This document shows, one piece after another, positions 28,773-38,834 of a stretch of 64,000 nucleotides of DNA. The stretch is from NCBI RefSeq assembly GCF_013215705.1, contig NZ_JABSQR010000010.1, forward strand, positions 124,001 to 188,000, written 5' to 3'. The stretch is from Moritella sp. Lineage in GTDB: Bacteria > Pseudomonadota > Gammaproteobacteria > Enterobacterales > Moritellaceae. The position numbers and the translations under genes were made by a program. Position 1 is the first letter of the stretch. Every line of letters starts with the position of its first letter. Under the pieces are notes generated by a model, which was given only the letters and a program-made list of their open reading frames with translations, was not told the origin of the DNA and ran no database searches.

Positions 28773-30227
28773 TTATGCTACTTGTTCTTTTTCATCATTA
28801 TACGTTAAGGCAATACTAACAAACATTTGTTCACAATTAATAAATGCTTCTACCACCGCGGGGTCGAAATGACTGCCATTGCCTGCGAGTATGATCTCTT
28901 TGGCCTTATCGTGGCTAAATGCTGGTTTATAAACGCGTTTTGATATGAGCGCATCATAAACATCGGCCAGCGCCATCAAGCGACCGGATAGCGGAATATC
29001 ATCACCACTTAATTGATAAGGATAACCACTACCGTCCCATTTTTCATGGTGGCTTAAGGCTATTTCTCGGGCGATAGCCAGGAAGCTGTTGGAACCCATT
29101 TGTTTTTCTGCCACTGCCAACGATTCTGCCCCTATCATGGCGTGGGTTTTCATTATTTCAAATTCGTCATCCGTCAATTTACCCGGTTTAAGTAAAATGG
29201 CATCGGGGATCCCGACTTTACCTATGTCGTGCAAAGGTGCAGATTTATAGAATAACTCAACGGTCTCATTGGTTAAATAATCGCGGTATTTAACGTGGTT
29301 CTGCAGTTGAATGGCTAATGCGCGCACGTATTCTCGGGTGCGTAAAATATGGCCGCCGGTTTCGTTATCACGGGCTTCTGCTAACGCAGACAAACCCACA
29401 ATCGCGACATCACGAGTTTGTATGACCTCGTCTGTACTTTCAGCTAGCTTATTGAGCATCTCATTGGTGTAATAAGCAATAATGCCCAACTCACCTTGGT
29501 GTGAAACCGGGACTCGGGCAGTCAGATCGCCGTTTGCCGCCGCAATCAATACCCGTTGCTGGTTATCTAATAATAGCCGGAATAGCTGCAACCAGTGGTA
29601 CATGATAGTGCAGGTATAAATAATCAGTACCACAGCAACAAACACAAACTCTTTGACGATACTAACCAGCGCAGCCTGTTCTTCGATTTTACCGATATTT
29701 TCGGTTAACCAGCGTACATCTTTTACCATGATCATCGTGAGAACCGTGGTGAGCATAATCACGATAAACACCACTAATGTGGCGAGTTGGCTGGCAATAG
29801 AATGACGCATGTGTGTCATCTGCTCTGGCAACTGTTGGTATTCGGTGTGTGGGTAATGTTTTACTTGTGCTTGTAGGGCTAAATCGAGACTAATGAGCGC
29901 CCCTAAACAACCAATACCAAAAATAATTTTTAAACTACTTTCGATTGGAAAGTCATAGTAAGCGATATACCAACTGGCAAGCGCGACTGCACCTAGGATA
30001 AATATACTCAGTTCGCGCAGTACATTTGTAAAACCCGCGCGATCTTGGATCACCTTATTTCGCACTGCAAACATGATGATAAAGACGACAACAGAATAAG
30101 CGCTGGTCTGCCAGATTGAAATGGACTCAATAAATGGACATACGCGGCCACCATAAATACTGAAAATTACAGCAGCGAAGAAATAGTGTAGCGCAGCGCG
30201 TTGTTTTGTTAGTGTTAACATCGTCAT
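28773..30227 (-). CDS. Membrane HD-GYP domain c-di-GMP phosphodiesterase
   Basis: A 484-residue protein. Four to five hydrophobic segments lie in residues 15-110 and another pair at about 145-215; a HAMP-like linker follows (AANGDLTARVPVSHQGELG). The C-terminal HD-GYP domain (about 270-460) has GGHILRTREYV, the HD pair in HDIGKVGIP, HAMIGAE, SHHEKWDGSGYP and ALADVYDAL, so the metal-binding and GYP residues are present and the enzyme is likely active on c-di-GMP. It would act at the inner membrane. Start at 30227 is the first in frame. Confidence 0.9.
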   Translation of the reverse strand: MTMLTLTKQRAALHYFFAAVIFSIYGGRVCPFIESISIWQTSAYSVVVFIIMFAVRNKVIQDRAGFTNVLRELSIFILGAVALASWYIAYYDFPIESSLKIIFGIGCLGALISLDLALQAQVKHYPHTEYQQLPEQMTHMRHSIASQLATLVVFIVIMLTTVLTMIMVKDVRWLTENIGKIEEQAALVSIVKEFVFVAVVLIIYTCTIMYHWLQLFRLLLDNQQRVLIAAANGDLTARVPVSHQGELGIIAYYTNEMLNKLAESTDEVIQTRDVAIVGLSALAEARDNETGGHILRTREYVRALAIQLQNHVKYRDYLTNETVELFYKSAPLHDIGKVGIPDAILLKPGKLTDDEFEIMKTHAMIGAESLAVAEKQMGSNSFLAIAREIALSHHEKWDGSGYPYQLSGDDIPLSGRLMALADVYDALISKRVYKPAFSHDKAKEIILAGNGSHFDPAVVEAFINCEQMFVSIALTYNDEKEQVA

Positions 30228-30623
30228 AGGTGCATTCCTAGGCTTAAATTACAGCCAGTATACGGACTTTATATCGAGATACTATGCTTCTTGTGGACTA
30301 TTGTGCTGTTCTTTTTTAAAAAAGTTAGCGGTAATGTTGTGAAATATACAATAGTCTTAAAAATCACTACCTTACGTGTTTTTTGTATGTGTGAAATGGT
30401 CTTTTTTGCAACCTTCACAACTACGACCTGATATTATTGATGTCCATTTTTTGATTTTCTGCACCCAAACGTGAAACTGTGTCGCTTTATTTGTTCTCAA
30501 TCTAATCAATACCTAGTTGTGGTACTTGTGAGTGTTCTGATGTTTGTCTAGTACTCATCATTACAGTATTGAATTTGAATATTTAACTGAGGTTAAGCTG
30601 TTAGCGCTTTAGAGGACAGATAA
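30228..30623. other. Long AT-rich intergenic region
   Basis: About 400 bases upstream of the HD-GYP gene. It contains a palindrome CTTTTTTAAAAAAG at about 30312 and probably the HD-GYP promoter on the minus strand. No gene seen. Confidence 0.4.
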
Positions 30624-30932
30624 ATGGACATATCTTACGGATCAAACGCGCTGGATGCTTACCTGCAACAGGTCAATAAAAGAGTAAGTTATTGACGAAA
30701 GAAGGTACGAAATTGCAGAGGCTGTTGCTAATGGTGACTCGGGTTAGATGTTGGCAGCGATAATGACCTAGTTGTCATTGCCAAAGTGTTAGACACGGAT
30801 GTTGATGACGTGATGGATGTATTGTCTTATTATTTCAGTGAATTAAGTTTGTTACGTATTGGCGAACGGTTATCCATGTCGCGTGAAAAAGTACGTATTA
30901 TCATTCGCACGACTATATATCGTAACGTTTAA
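30624..30932 (+). pseudogene. Frameshifted small gene of unknown family
   Basis: ATG at 30624 with AGAGGA upstream begins MDISYGSNALDAYLQQVNKR and then stops. Reading frames over the next 240 bases continue as one protein-like sequence: VIDERRYEIAEAVANGDSG in a second frame, then DVGSDNDLVVIAKVLDTDVD through to a TAA at 30930-30932 in a third. The whole would be about 100 residues, acidic and helical, with at least two frameshifts. I do not recognise the family. 30933-31058 shows nothing further. Confidence 0.5.
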
Positions 30933-31058
30933 CGTGAGCAGAATAAGATCTAACGGAACAGCGTAGAGTCTAATTCATGATCCGCTTGTCTATATCTGAC
31001 GTGTGGTAATAGCAAGCGGCATTATATTTGAGATAGCTAACGGTTTTATTCGGCCGTG

Positions 31059-31583
31059 TTAACAGCGTTGTTCAAGCGACAGCAATTGTTGCTTTAACTC
31101 TAATCCGTATGCATAACCAACTAGCTTGTTATTGGCACCAATCACGCGATGACAAGGAATTATAATCGGGATTGGATTTTTGTTATTGGCCATGCCAACC
31201 GCCCTTGACGCGTTAGGATTGCCTAGACCTGCTGCAATGTCTTTATAACGACGCGTTTCCCCATACGGTATTTTGATTAATTGTTGCCAAGCATGGCGCT
31301 GAAATACTGTGCCTATCGGGTTCAGTTTCAGATCAAATGTTTGTCGCTTATTATTAAAGTATTCACGTAGTTGCTGCTTGGCATCATTGAAAAATGTACT
31401 GGAATGCATCCATTCGGCAAGAATATTGATCTCTTTACTGCCGTTATCAATCATTAGTTGGGTGATACCTTCTTCATTACCGACTAAAATAAGATGAGAT
31501 TCTTGTTCACCAGTGGCAGAGGTGTAGGAGGCGATGAATTTATCGTAATACATAAAGGCTGACAACTTAAATGGTAGGATCAT
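31059..31583 (-). CDS. ogt: Methylated-DNA--protein-cysteine methyltransferase (Ogt-like)
   Basis: A 174-residue O6-alkylguanine-DNA alkyltransferase. The suicidal acceptor Cys is in IPCHRVIG, and the helix-turn-helix/arginine finger region SRAVGMANNKNP precedes it, as in the family. The N-terminal ribonuclease-H-like part is present, so the length is normal for Ogt (171 in E. coli). It repairs O6-methylguanine and O4-methylthymine in DNA directly. It is monocistronic; no ada regulator is nearby. Confidence 0.9.
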   Translation of the reverse strand: MILPFKLSAFMYYDKFIASYTSATGEQESHLILVGNEEGITQLMIDNGSKEINILAEWMHSSTFFNDAKQQLREYFNNKRQTFDLKLNPIGTVFQRHAWQQLIKIPYGETRRYKDIAAGLGNPNASRAVGMANNKNPIPIIIPCHRVIGANNKLVGYAYGLELKQQLLSLEQRC

Positions 31584-31793
31584 AGATACCTACATTTTAA
31601 TTGAAATTTACAACATTTGTTGTTATCTAGGTCTGATTAATTATACTTAAATAACTTTGTAGTGAACTCTCGGAAATCAGAGCTACCATCGATAGGTTAT
31701 TGAACCGTTTTATACAGTATGTTATTTTTGTTTATATTCCGAATGCAGTATTTCCTCTTGCCTATATAACATATCGTAATAAGTTGATTTTTT

Positions 31794-34277
31794 ATGGACA
31801 ATAATTTGAACAAAAATTTGTTGAGACTTATTCAGCTAATACCGATTATGTTAAGTACGGTATTTACGCTGATTATCATTGCGCAGCTGCTACTCCATAA
31901 TAGAACCGAACTCAAAGAAAATATCAGCGATTTGCGTGCCGAGTTCAATGAGCGTCAAAAACAGCAAATTAAAAACCGAGTTGATACTATTTACCAGCAG
32001 GTCAGTTACGAACGTGACCGCATGGAAAACGTATTAAAGGCCGATATTAAAGAAAAAGTGTATCAGGCACACGATATTGTCAACGCTATTTACAGTGATA
32101 ATACAGATAAATCGGCTGAGGATGTGCATGCGTTGATCGTCACTGCACTAAAAAACATCCGTTTTAATAACGGTCGAGGTTATTATTTTATCTATGATCT
32201 GGAGGGCAATAATATCATGTTGCCTAATCACCCGGACAAAGAGAAAACTTATCTGCGGGATATGCAAGACAGTCGCGGTAATTATGTTATCAGGGAATTT
32301 ATTGCGCTGATGAAAAATAAGCATGAGGGCTTTGCGAAGTGGTGGTTTTATAAACCTAATAACAATGTTGATGAACGGGAAAAAATTGGTTTTTTGAAAC
32401 ACTTTGAACCTTACGACTGGATCATCGGCAGCGGCGAATATGTCGAGGACTTTGAGGCTACGGTAAAGAAAGACTTATTGCATTGGATATCGACGATTCG
32501 ATTTGGGAACAATGGTTATATGTTTGTGCTTGACGGCCAAGGCGTGATATTGGCGCATCAAAGTAATGAGTTAATTGCTCAGGATTATGGTCGTTATCAG
32601 ACCGAAGCGCAAATTATGGAAATGTTTGATACGGCAAAAGATAATGGTGGATACGTAAAATACTCCAGCGTGTACCAGCCTGATAATGTGCAGGGCCCGG
32701 ATAAACTTAGCTACGTTAAGTGGTACCCAGACTGGGAATGGATGATGGGTTCTGGAGTATATGTCACCGCGATGGAAGAATATTTGCAACAAAAAGAACA
32801 AATTATTGTGAAACAGAACCGCAAGAAGCTGCGTGCATTAATCGGTTTTAGTTTCGTACTTATTCTCGTAGTGGGTTTGTTGACCCATTATCTGAGAAAG
32901 TTATTGGCGCGACGCTTCGCCCAATTTGAAATGAAAATAGAAAGCAATTTTATTAAACTCAAAAATGCGAACAATACGATGCGCCATATGGCGTTGCATG
33001 ATCCACTTACCGGGCTTCCCAATCGTGCATCGCTGGATAAATTTGCCCAGCAGATACTGACCGATGACAATGAAAAGTATATGGCTATCGCCTTTGTCGA
33101 TATCGACAATTTTAAATATGTGAATGATCTATATGGGCACACAGTCGGTGATGAACTGATTTGTGCCGTGAGTAGGCGTTTTGAAAAAATATTAAGTACT
33201 GGCGATATGGTCTGTCGTTTTGGCGGTGATGAGTTTTTGTTCTGCTTTTCTGGGGTAAATACGCAAGCGGAGATCGCGACTAAGGTTACAAAAATTAATG
33301 CTATATTTAACACGAAAATGCGATGTGGCGAACGAGAAATAAAATCAAACTGTAGCGTTGGTGTATCGGTATTTCCTGATGATGGTCAAACCCTAGAGGT
33401 CTTGATAGGTAAAGCGGATGTTGCCCTGTATAAAGCGAAGGGGCAGGGTAAAGGTAGAATTTGTTTATTTGAAGCTGAGTTTGATGCTCAGCTTAAACGC
33501 CAGCGTGCCATGAAAGAAGAGCTTTATAAGGCGTTGGAGCGGGATGAATTTGAGATCCACTACCAACCTCAGGTGAATGCAAAGAATAAACAGGTGATCA
33601 GTGTGGAAGCACTCTGTCGCTGGAACAGTCCTGTTTTTGGCCAGGTTAATCCCGTGGAATTCATTACTATCGCCGAAAAATGTGGCGCTATCCATGCACT
33701 GGGTTTATCGGTCATTAAGATCGCCTGTGATGAGATCTTGTCCATATCGCCTAATGGTCATGGGGCTTTAGAGCTATCTATTAATATCTCGCCGATACAG
33801 ATTATTGAACCTGATTTCTTTACTAATATAAAACGTGTCGTTAAAGCGACCGGTATAGACAATTCAAGAGTGACTTTTGAGCTAACGGAAAGCGCCGCAA
33901 TTGACAGCATATTGAGTCTGTCGCCGCTGTTTCATGAATTAAAACAGAGTGGTTTTGGTTTATCTCTTGATGATTTTGGTACCGGTTTTTCTTCTCTCAG
34001 TTATTTGAGTGATTTGCCTTTTAGCGAGATTAAAATTGATCGGTCATTTATCGATAAATTCTTAGACAGTGACCAGAGTGACTCCTTGGTAAAAACCATC
34101 ATTGCTATCGGCAACTCATTTAACATGACAGTGGTTGCTGAAGGGGTCGAAACCCAAGCGCAATATGAGAAGCTAACGCATTATAATTGTGATTTATTAC
34201 AGGGGTACTTCTTTGGTAAGCCGCTGCGCCTGAATGCGCTTTTAGAACGTATTAGCATTAGTCAAATAGCGCTATAA
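31794..34277 (+). CDS. Cache-GGDEF-EAL c-di-GMP signalling protein
   Basis: An 827-residue membrane protein. The N-terminal membrane helix (11-31) is followed by two periplasmic Cache-type modules (RGYYFIYDLEGNNIMLPN near 127-144; NGYMFVLDGQGVILAHQS near 242-259), a second helix near 347-365, then a GGDEF domain with RFGGDEF and an EAL domain with VEALCRW, ELTESAA, LDDFGTGFSSL, EIKIDRSFI and AEGVET. The GGDEF motif is intact, but the upstream I-site arginine is replaced (STGD instead of RxxD), so product inhibition is probably lost. EAL catalytic residues are all present, so it may both make and degrade c-di-GMP. Confidence 0.93.
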   Translation: MDNNLNKNLLRLIQLIPIMLSTVFTLIIIAQLLLHNRTELKENISDLRAEFNERQKQQIKNRVDTIYQQVSYERDRMENVLKADIKEKVYQAHDIVNAIYSDNTDKSAEDVHALIVTALKNIRFNNGRGYYFIYDLEGNNIMLPNHPDKEKTYLRDMQDSRGNYVIREFIALMKNKHEGFAKWWFYKPNNNVDEREKIGFLKHFEPYDWIIGSGEYVEDFEATVKKDLLHWISTIRFGNNGYMFVLDGQGVILAHQSNELIAQDYGRYQTEAQIMEMFDTAKDNGGYVKYSSVYQPDNVQGPDKLSYVKWYPDWEWMMGSGVYVTAMEEYLQQKEQIIVKQNRKKLRALIGFSFVLILVVGLLTHYLRKLLARRFAQFEMKIESNFIKLKNANNTMRHMALHDPLTGLPNRASLDKFAQQILTDDNEKYMAIAFVDIDNFKYVNDLYGHTVGDELICAVSRRFEKILSTGDMVCRFGGDEFLFCFSGVNTQAEIATKVTKINAIFNTKMRCGEREIKSNCSVGVSVFPDDGQTLEVLIGKADVALYKAKGQGKGRICLFEAEFDAQLKRQRAMKEELYKALERDEFEIHYQPQVNAKNKQVISVEALCRWNSPVFGQVNPVEFITIAEKCGAIHALGLSVIKIACDEILSISPNGHGALELSINISPIQIIEPDFFTNIKRVVKATGIDNSRVTFELTESAAIDSILSLSPLFHELKQSGFGLSLDDFGTGFSSLSYLSDLPFSEIKIDRSFIDKFLDSDQSDSLVKTIIAIGNSFNMTVVAEGVETQAQYEKLTHYNCDLLQGYFFGKPLRLNALLERISISQIAL

Positions 34278-34337
34278 CCGCTGAACAATACCAGCGGCTA
34301 CCGCTAAGTAATTTAATAAAACCAGTCAATCGAGTAC

Positions 34338-34366
34338 GCAGCTCAAACCCATTGCGGTTGAGCTGC
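34338..34366. terminator. Hairpin between convergent genes
   Basis: Nine-base stem GCAGCTCAA (34338-34346) with TTGAGCTGC (34358-34366) between the GGDEF-EAL gene and the chemoreceptor. No T tract, so intrinsic termination would be weak. Confidence 0.45.
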
Positions 34367-34391
34367 AAACATTGATGACGAGTTATTGGTG

Positions 34392-35906
34392 TTAACCGGC
34401 AGGAATAAAGGTCTTGGCAAGATTACTAATGTTATCGATGTCAGTTTTCAATTCATCCATTTGCGTGACCACAGTTTCGGTATGTTGCCAGTTAAGCTCT
34501 GCACCTTGCTTAATATCGATAACGTGGTTGTTGATCTCGTTTGATACCGTACTTTGCTCTTCTGCGGCAGTTGCAATCTGCATTGATAGGCTTGATAACT
34601 GCTGCATTTTTTCATGAATGATGGCAATTGCCTGGTCTGACTGCTCGGCTTTTTCTACACAAAGGTCGGCATTTACTTTGTTTTTCTTCATCATAATCAG
34701 CCAATCATTAATTGTTTCTAGCATGGTCGATAAGCTTGTATGAATGTGTTCTGCGGTATCCTGTGTACGTGATGATAAGGTGCGTACCTCATCGGCGACA
34801 ACCGCAAAACCACGACCCTGTTCACCAGCGCGCGCGGCTTCAATGGCGGCGTTCAATGCCAATAGATTTGTTTGATCGGCAATCGATTGAATGTCGGTCA
34901 TCAGGCTTCCCACATTTTGTGCTTCGGTATTGAGTTTATCCGCGGCGGTTGATGCTTGTTCTACTTCATCGGCAAGTTGTCTAATTTCAATAGTGGTGGT
35001 GTTAATACCTTTTTGAGCTATTTCACACAGATTAAATGTCGCGTTAATTTCATCGGATGTTTCTACGCTGTTACGTACAATTTCATCTGTAGAGGTTAGC
35101 ATCTGTGACATCGCCGAGCTGACTTCGGTTAGCTCTTTCTGCTGATGAATTAAGTTGGTTTTAATTTTTTCGGCTCCAACCAATACGGTTTGAATTACGT
35201 TTTTTACTGGCTTCGTTGAATCGAGAGTACGTTCTAAAATAGCTTTAATTTTGGTTTTTAGTAATCCCATATTAAAGTCAAATACGCTGGCGGTCCCTTT
35301 ACCGAAATATACCTGGCGACTAACACTGTCAAACGTGGATTGCATATGTTGGGCTTTTTGCGCCATAGGAATGATATCCTGCCAGAAAACCAGTATCGGG
35401 GTAACGGCAGCAATAAAGGCAATTACTGAAGCAGCAAGGCCAAGGTAACTATAGATGAAGCCTTGTGAAACGAGGCTAAGTAGTATTAAAAAGGCAAAGC
35501 GTTGGCTACGGGTAAATTCAAATAACAGGTTGTTACCTTGTAGCTTTTTATACACGGCATTGGCACGGCTGACCATGTGCGGTGTTGCAGGTGTACTGAC
35601 TTCTTGATGTCCGACTATTGTACCGTTTTCAAATTGCGGAGTAATAAAGGTATCAAGCCAGAAACTATCGCCATTTTGTGTCGTTTTACAAATAACACCC
35701 TGCCAAGAAAACCCTTGTGCTAAGGTTTCTGTTACTTCTTTAATCACGGCCGCAGGCATGGTTGAGGAGTCAAGATCTCGGCTATTTTTCCCTAATAATG
35801 CCGCTTGTGAATAACCTAATGCGTCACAATACTGACTGTTAACATAAGTAAATTCACCGTTGCGGTTTACTAACGAAATTAATTGCGAGGAGTTATTAGC
35901 CATCAA
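34392..35906 (-). CDS. PAS-domain methyl-accepting chemotaxis protein (Aer-like)
   Basis: A 504-residue receptor with an N-terminal cytoplasmic PAS domain ([25 protein letters not shown]... at about 10-110), one hydrophobic hairpin (about 132-172) but no periplasmic domain, and the MCP signalling hairpin with [20 protein letters not shown] at its tip. This is the layout of the energy/redox sensor Aer, in which PAS binds FAD. Whether this PAS binds a flavin is not visible. It is monocistronic and convergent with the GGDEF-EAL gene. Confidence 0.9.
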   Translation of the reverse strand: MMANNSSQLISLVNRNGEFTYVNSQYCDALGYSQAALLGKNSRDLDSSTMPAAVIKEVTETLAQGFSWQGVICKTTQNGDSFWLDTFITPQFENGTIVGHQEVSTPATPHMVSRANAVYKKLQGNNLLFEFTRSQRFAFLILLSLVSQGFIYSYLGLAASVIAFIAAVTPILVFWQDIIPMAQKAQHMQSTFDSVSRQVYFGKGTASVFDFNMGLLKTKIKAILERTLDSTKPVKNVIQTVLVGAEKIKTNLIHQQKELTEVSSAMSQMLTSTDEIVRNSVETSDEINATFNLCEIAQKGINTTTIEIRQLADEVEQASTAADKLNTEAQNVGSLMTDIQSIADQTNLLALNAAIEAARAGEQGRGFAVVADEVRTLSSRTQDTAEHIHTSLSTMLETINDWLIMMKKNKVNADLCVEKAEQSDQAIAIIHEKMQQLSSLSMQIATAAEEQSTVSNEINNHVIDIKQGAELNWQHTETVVTQMDELKTDIDNISNLAKTFIPAG

Positions 35907-36018
35907 AATACCTATTAATATGTAAACAATTAGTTAAAAAATCCAAAGTAACACTGAACTTACAGTTAGTCATCTGATACTTACTTTTTATGTGGTTATG
36001 CGTGATAAAAAAACAAAA

Positions 36019-36042
36019 AAGCCTAAGAGTTAACCTAGGCTT
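36019..36042 (-). terminator. Terminator of the LruC-domain operon
   Basis: Stem AAGCCTA/TAGGCTT (36019-36042) with, on the minus strand, a run of T after it; it lies 24 bases past the stop at 36066. Confidence 0.75.
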
Positions 36043-36065
36043 GGCGTGTATTCATTAATTATAAG

Positions 36066-37799
36066 TTATAAACATTTCCAACAGAAGGTATTGTCTGGGA
36101 AGTTATACCAAGTTGGGTTCGTTACACCGCCACTTTCTGCCCATACTTGTAGTTGTGGATAAGCAATTAATATATCTACATACTCAAATGGATGGCTCCA
36201 TGTTGAAGGGAGAAGAAGTGCCCAAGGGTGACCTGTTGCTGTTTGATAGTAAGTACTCGACCCAGCATCGGAGGCATCATCTGCTGTACCAAGTAACGAG
36301 AGATCCGCTAAATCTGACGGCATTTTATCCATAAGATGAATTTCTTTACCACGTTCACCAACACGATAGATGAATGCGTTATATGGTGCATCGCCAAGTG
36401 CTGCGACAGTAACTGGAGTCTCAAATACAGCATTGAACGCGAGTGATATGAACGGTCTCTCATCGCCATCTTGGGTATTGTAGTAAGGGAACCCACCAGC
36501 CGGTAATACATCGAACACATTGCCGATCAGTACCATCACAGCTTCGCCAGTATGGCCAGTTTCAGGGACTAGAGCGCTTGCGCTACCATCAATGGTAACT
36601 GTCGAACTTTCAATATTAGCCGCTTCAGTACCAGGTAAACTGATCGCGAATGCATTAGGATAACTCGCACCACGAGCAACTGCTGAGCCTACCATCTCGA
36701 TTTCTTTTATATTACCAGCACCATTCGTGATTTTGTTGAATGTATGATAAAGCACAAAATCATTGAAGTCATAATCACCTTTATCAGGCCATAGATCCTC
36801 ATACGCTAACGTTCCTTCAGGGTCATAGTTATTAAAGGCACGTTCTGGATCGGTAGGGTAATCATCATAGACATCATCGACACCATCGCCGTCACAATCG
36901 GTACTAATCGAGGTCCATGTCGAGAATTCAGGGTCACTCATTAGACCGTTTGAATCAACAGCCGTCACTTGAGCACGCCATGTTTCGCCGTCTACAGTCT
37001 GACTTGATAATACAGTGTCACCTTGATGATCTGTCTTACCTGCGACCTCATCATCAACTACACTACCTTGGCCGATATCCACAAACCAACGATATAAGTA
37101 GCTTACGGTATCGCCATCAGGATCCGCCGGTGTTGGACCTGTTACAGAAACAACCAGATCACTATCCGTTGTAGCGTCGCAACTCGATGGTGACATTGAT
37201 AATTCAGGTTTGTATGGTGGACTATTATTGATCTCCATATAAGTAATTGTTAGTAAACTGTAATCAAGCGTTGTCATCCAACCACTAACGCCTGGGCCGT
37301 AATTCATATTAATATCAAGGAAGGTATTGACTAAACCATCATCCGAGATCGATGAGATGGGAACATCGAATGTGGTTTCAGACCAAGTATTATTTGCACC
37401 TTGTAATAGACCAGGGTTTAAGTCAACGCCATCAACACTGATACCATCATATTCACCCGCGGTTCCCCAAAATGATTCAGAATCAATATCGTAGCCACGT
37501 ATCAATAATGTTGCACTTTGAATCTGAATTAAGGGGTTGGTTGTAATGTCAAGGAAACTATGTTGCCAACCGTAATCCTCGTCATAGCCACTGTAAATAT
37601 TAAAACCACCAGATGCTGGAGGGGTATAATGTGGTGCTGTACTGGATACATCAATTTTTTGTGTATAGGTAAATGTACCATCACCATGATCAACAGTGCC
37701 TTCTGCTGTCGCGGCTGCTAATACAGATGTTGATAATACTGAGCTTGATAATGCAAATAGACCAAGACAACAGAGTTTATTTAGTTTAAATGTATGCAT
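36066..37799 (-). CDS. Secreted LruC domain-containing protein
   Basis: A 577-residue exported protein. The signal peptide ends near SVLAAATA (about residue 32). The N-terminal half has a beta-rich domain; the middle holds a calcium-type DCDGDGVDDVYDDYPTDPE segment (about 304-322), as in thrombospondin type 3 repeats; the C-terminal part (from about 330, beginning EDLWPDKGDYDFNDFVLYHT) is a LruC domain, named from a Leptospira lipoprotein. The final residues FCWKCL contain a Cys pair. No export-sorting tail is seen. It follows a lipoprotein gene by 17 bases and is probably co-transcribed with it. Function unknown; likely cell-surface or extracellular. Confidence 0.82.
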   Translation of the reverse strand: MHTFKLNKLCCLGLFALSSSVLSTSVLAAATAEGTVDHGDGTFTYTQKIDVSSTAPHYTPPASGGFNIYSGYDEDYGWQHSFLDITTNPLIQIQSATLLIRGYDIDSESFWGTAGEYDGISVDGVDLNPGLLQGANNTWSETTFDVPISSISDDGLVNTFLDINMNYGPGVSGWMTTLDYSLLTITYMEINNSPPYKPELSMSPSSCDATTDSDLVVSVTGPTPADPDGDTVSYLYRWFVDIGQGSVVDDEVAGKTDHQGDTVLSSQTVDGETWRAQVTAVDSNGLMSDPEFSTWTSISTDCDGDGVDDVYDDYPTDPERAFNNYDPEGTLAYEDLWPDKGDYDFNDFVLYHTFNKITNGAGNIKEIEMVGSAVARGASYPNAFAISLPGTEAANIESSTVTIDGSASALVPETGHTGEAVMVLIGNVFDVLPAGGFPYYNTQDGDERPFISLAFNAVFETPVTVAALGDAPYNAFIYRVGERGKEIHLMDKMPSDLADLSLLGTADDASDAGSSTYYQTATGHPWALLLPSTWSHPFEYVDILIAYPQLQVWAESGGVTNPTWYNFPDNTFCWKCL

Positions 37800-37816
37800 A
37801 TCGATATCTATCCTTA

Positions 37817-38326
37817 TTAAAAGTCTGAACCAATAATAACGTCACAACCAAGCGATTGTGTTGTTGTTATTTGTTCTTTGTTTAGTGTATTGATACAAAC
37901 AGAATCTTTTAAATGAGTTTTCACTGTGATGCCTTTCCATGAATTTAAAAGCGTTAGCAATACTTCTGCTTCGCCGTGTCTGTTGGTCAGGGCTTTTAAG
38001 AATGGGGTGCTACTCGTCACGTTGTTTTCATCGATGCTGTAGATTTCGATATAATGTTCGCCAGGGATAGAAATAGGTAAGTTATCAACTTGGCTAATGT
38101 TACTGACGTGTTTAAAGTAAATTAATTCAGAATGTTGCATCTCCCAATTGAAATCTGCTGGTACTATTGTGTCTAAAAAAACCGTGGGTGTAGTTGTACT
38201 ACTGTCGTTTCCCGAGTTACTTGCGTCACCTCCTGGACTCGGGTTGCCTCTTGGACTTGAGTCACCAGCGCCACAACCGGAAAGTAATATGGATGTTATA
38301 AAAAATATCAGAGGAGTTTTCTTCAT
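37817..38326 (-). CDS. Hypothetical lipoprotein preceding the LruC gene
   Basis: A 169-residue lipoprotein: signal peptide with lipobox LLSGC (Cys18), followed by a flexible Gly/Ser/Asn/Pro linker of about 30 residues and a small domain from about residue 50. It contains two Cys near the end (VCINTL and LGCDVI). It lies 17 bases upstream of the LruC-domain gene on the same strand, so a joint role at the cell envelope is likely. No family recognised. Confidence 0.72.
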   Translation of the reverse strand: MKKTPLIFFITSILLSGCGAGDSSPRGNPSPGGDASNSGNDSSTTTPTVFLDTIVPADFNWEMQHSELIYFKHVSNISQVDNLPISIPGEHYIEIYSIDENNVTSSTPFLKALTNRHGEAEVLLTLLNSWKGITVKTHLKDSVCINTLNKEQITTTQSLGCDVIIGSDF

Positions 38327-38669
38327 AGCTTACACCTTAATGTTATTAAGTTTCGTAAATTAAAATCCAAGAATTTATAAGCAACAAACTAATATTACGA
38401 TTACCTCGAATCTTGTAAGGGGTATTGCAAATGAAGTGCCATATTGATATTTTTTAATTAACAATGGATTATGATTTTTACAGGATTATGGGGGGCGGGT
38501 ATTTGCATTTTGCAATGCAATATGTGGCGCATAATATAGTGTGTAGGTCACTTGTTAAAGTTGTTTAAACTATGTTAACTGTTTTAGCTGTCGACATATT
38601 TTGAAATGAAAGCGAGGTTAACTCATTATTCTAATAAGGCTCTAGCTGCACCCCATTTGTATGGCAGGG
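38327..38669. other. Intergenic region upstream of the lipoprotein-LruC operon
   Basis: About 340 AT-rich bases, presumably containing the minus-strand promoter of the lipoprotein gene. A short repeat GCATTTTGCAATGC is seen near 38505. No gene found. Confidence 0.4.
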
Positions 38670-38777
38670 TTATTTTCTTAATTTGCGAACTGTTACTTGG
38701 CCAAAAGCGACATACAATATGCAAGCCAGAAATATAAAAAGAAAAACAATAGCTAATAGCTGTGAGAATATACTCAT
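38670..38777 (-). pseudogene. Truncated third copy of the small membrane protein family
   Basis: Encodes 35 residues: an N-terminal membrane helix followed by FGQVTVRKLRK and a stop. The same segment is present in the intact paralog at 39209-39601. Immediately after the stop the DNA still resembles the paralog (ACCCTGCCA), but shifted by a base, so the gene was ended by a small insertion in an A-rich run. It has a GGGGG ribosome binding site and the same strand and order as the two complete copies. Confidence 0.7.
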
Positions 38778-38834
38778 TTTACCCCCAGTAAATCCATAAT
38801 TGAATCGTACCTACCGTCGTAGCCCTCACTGTAG

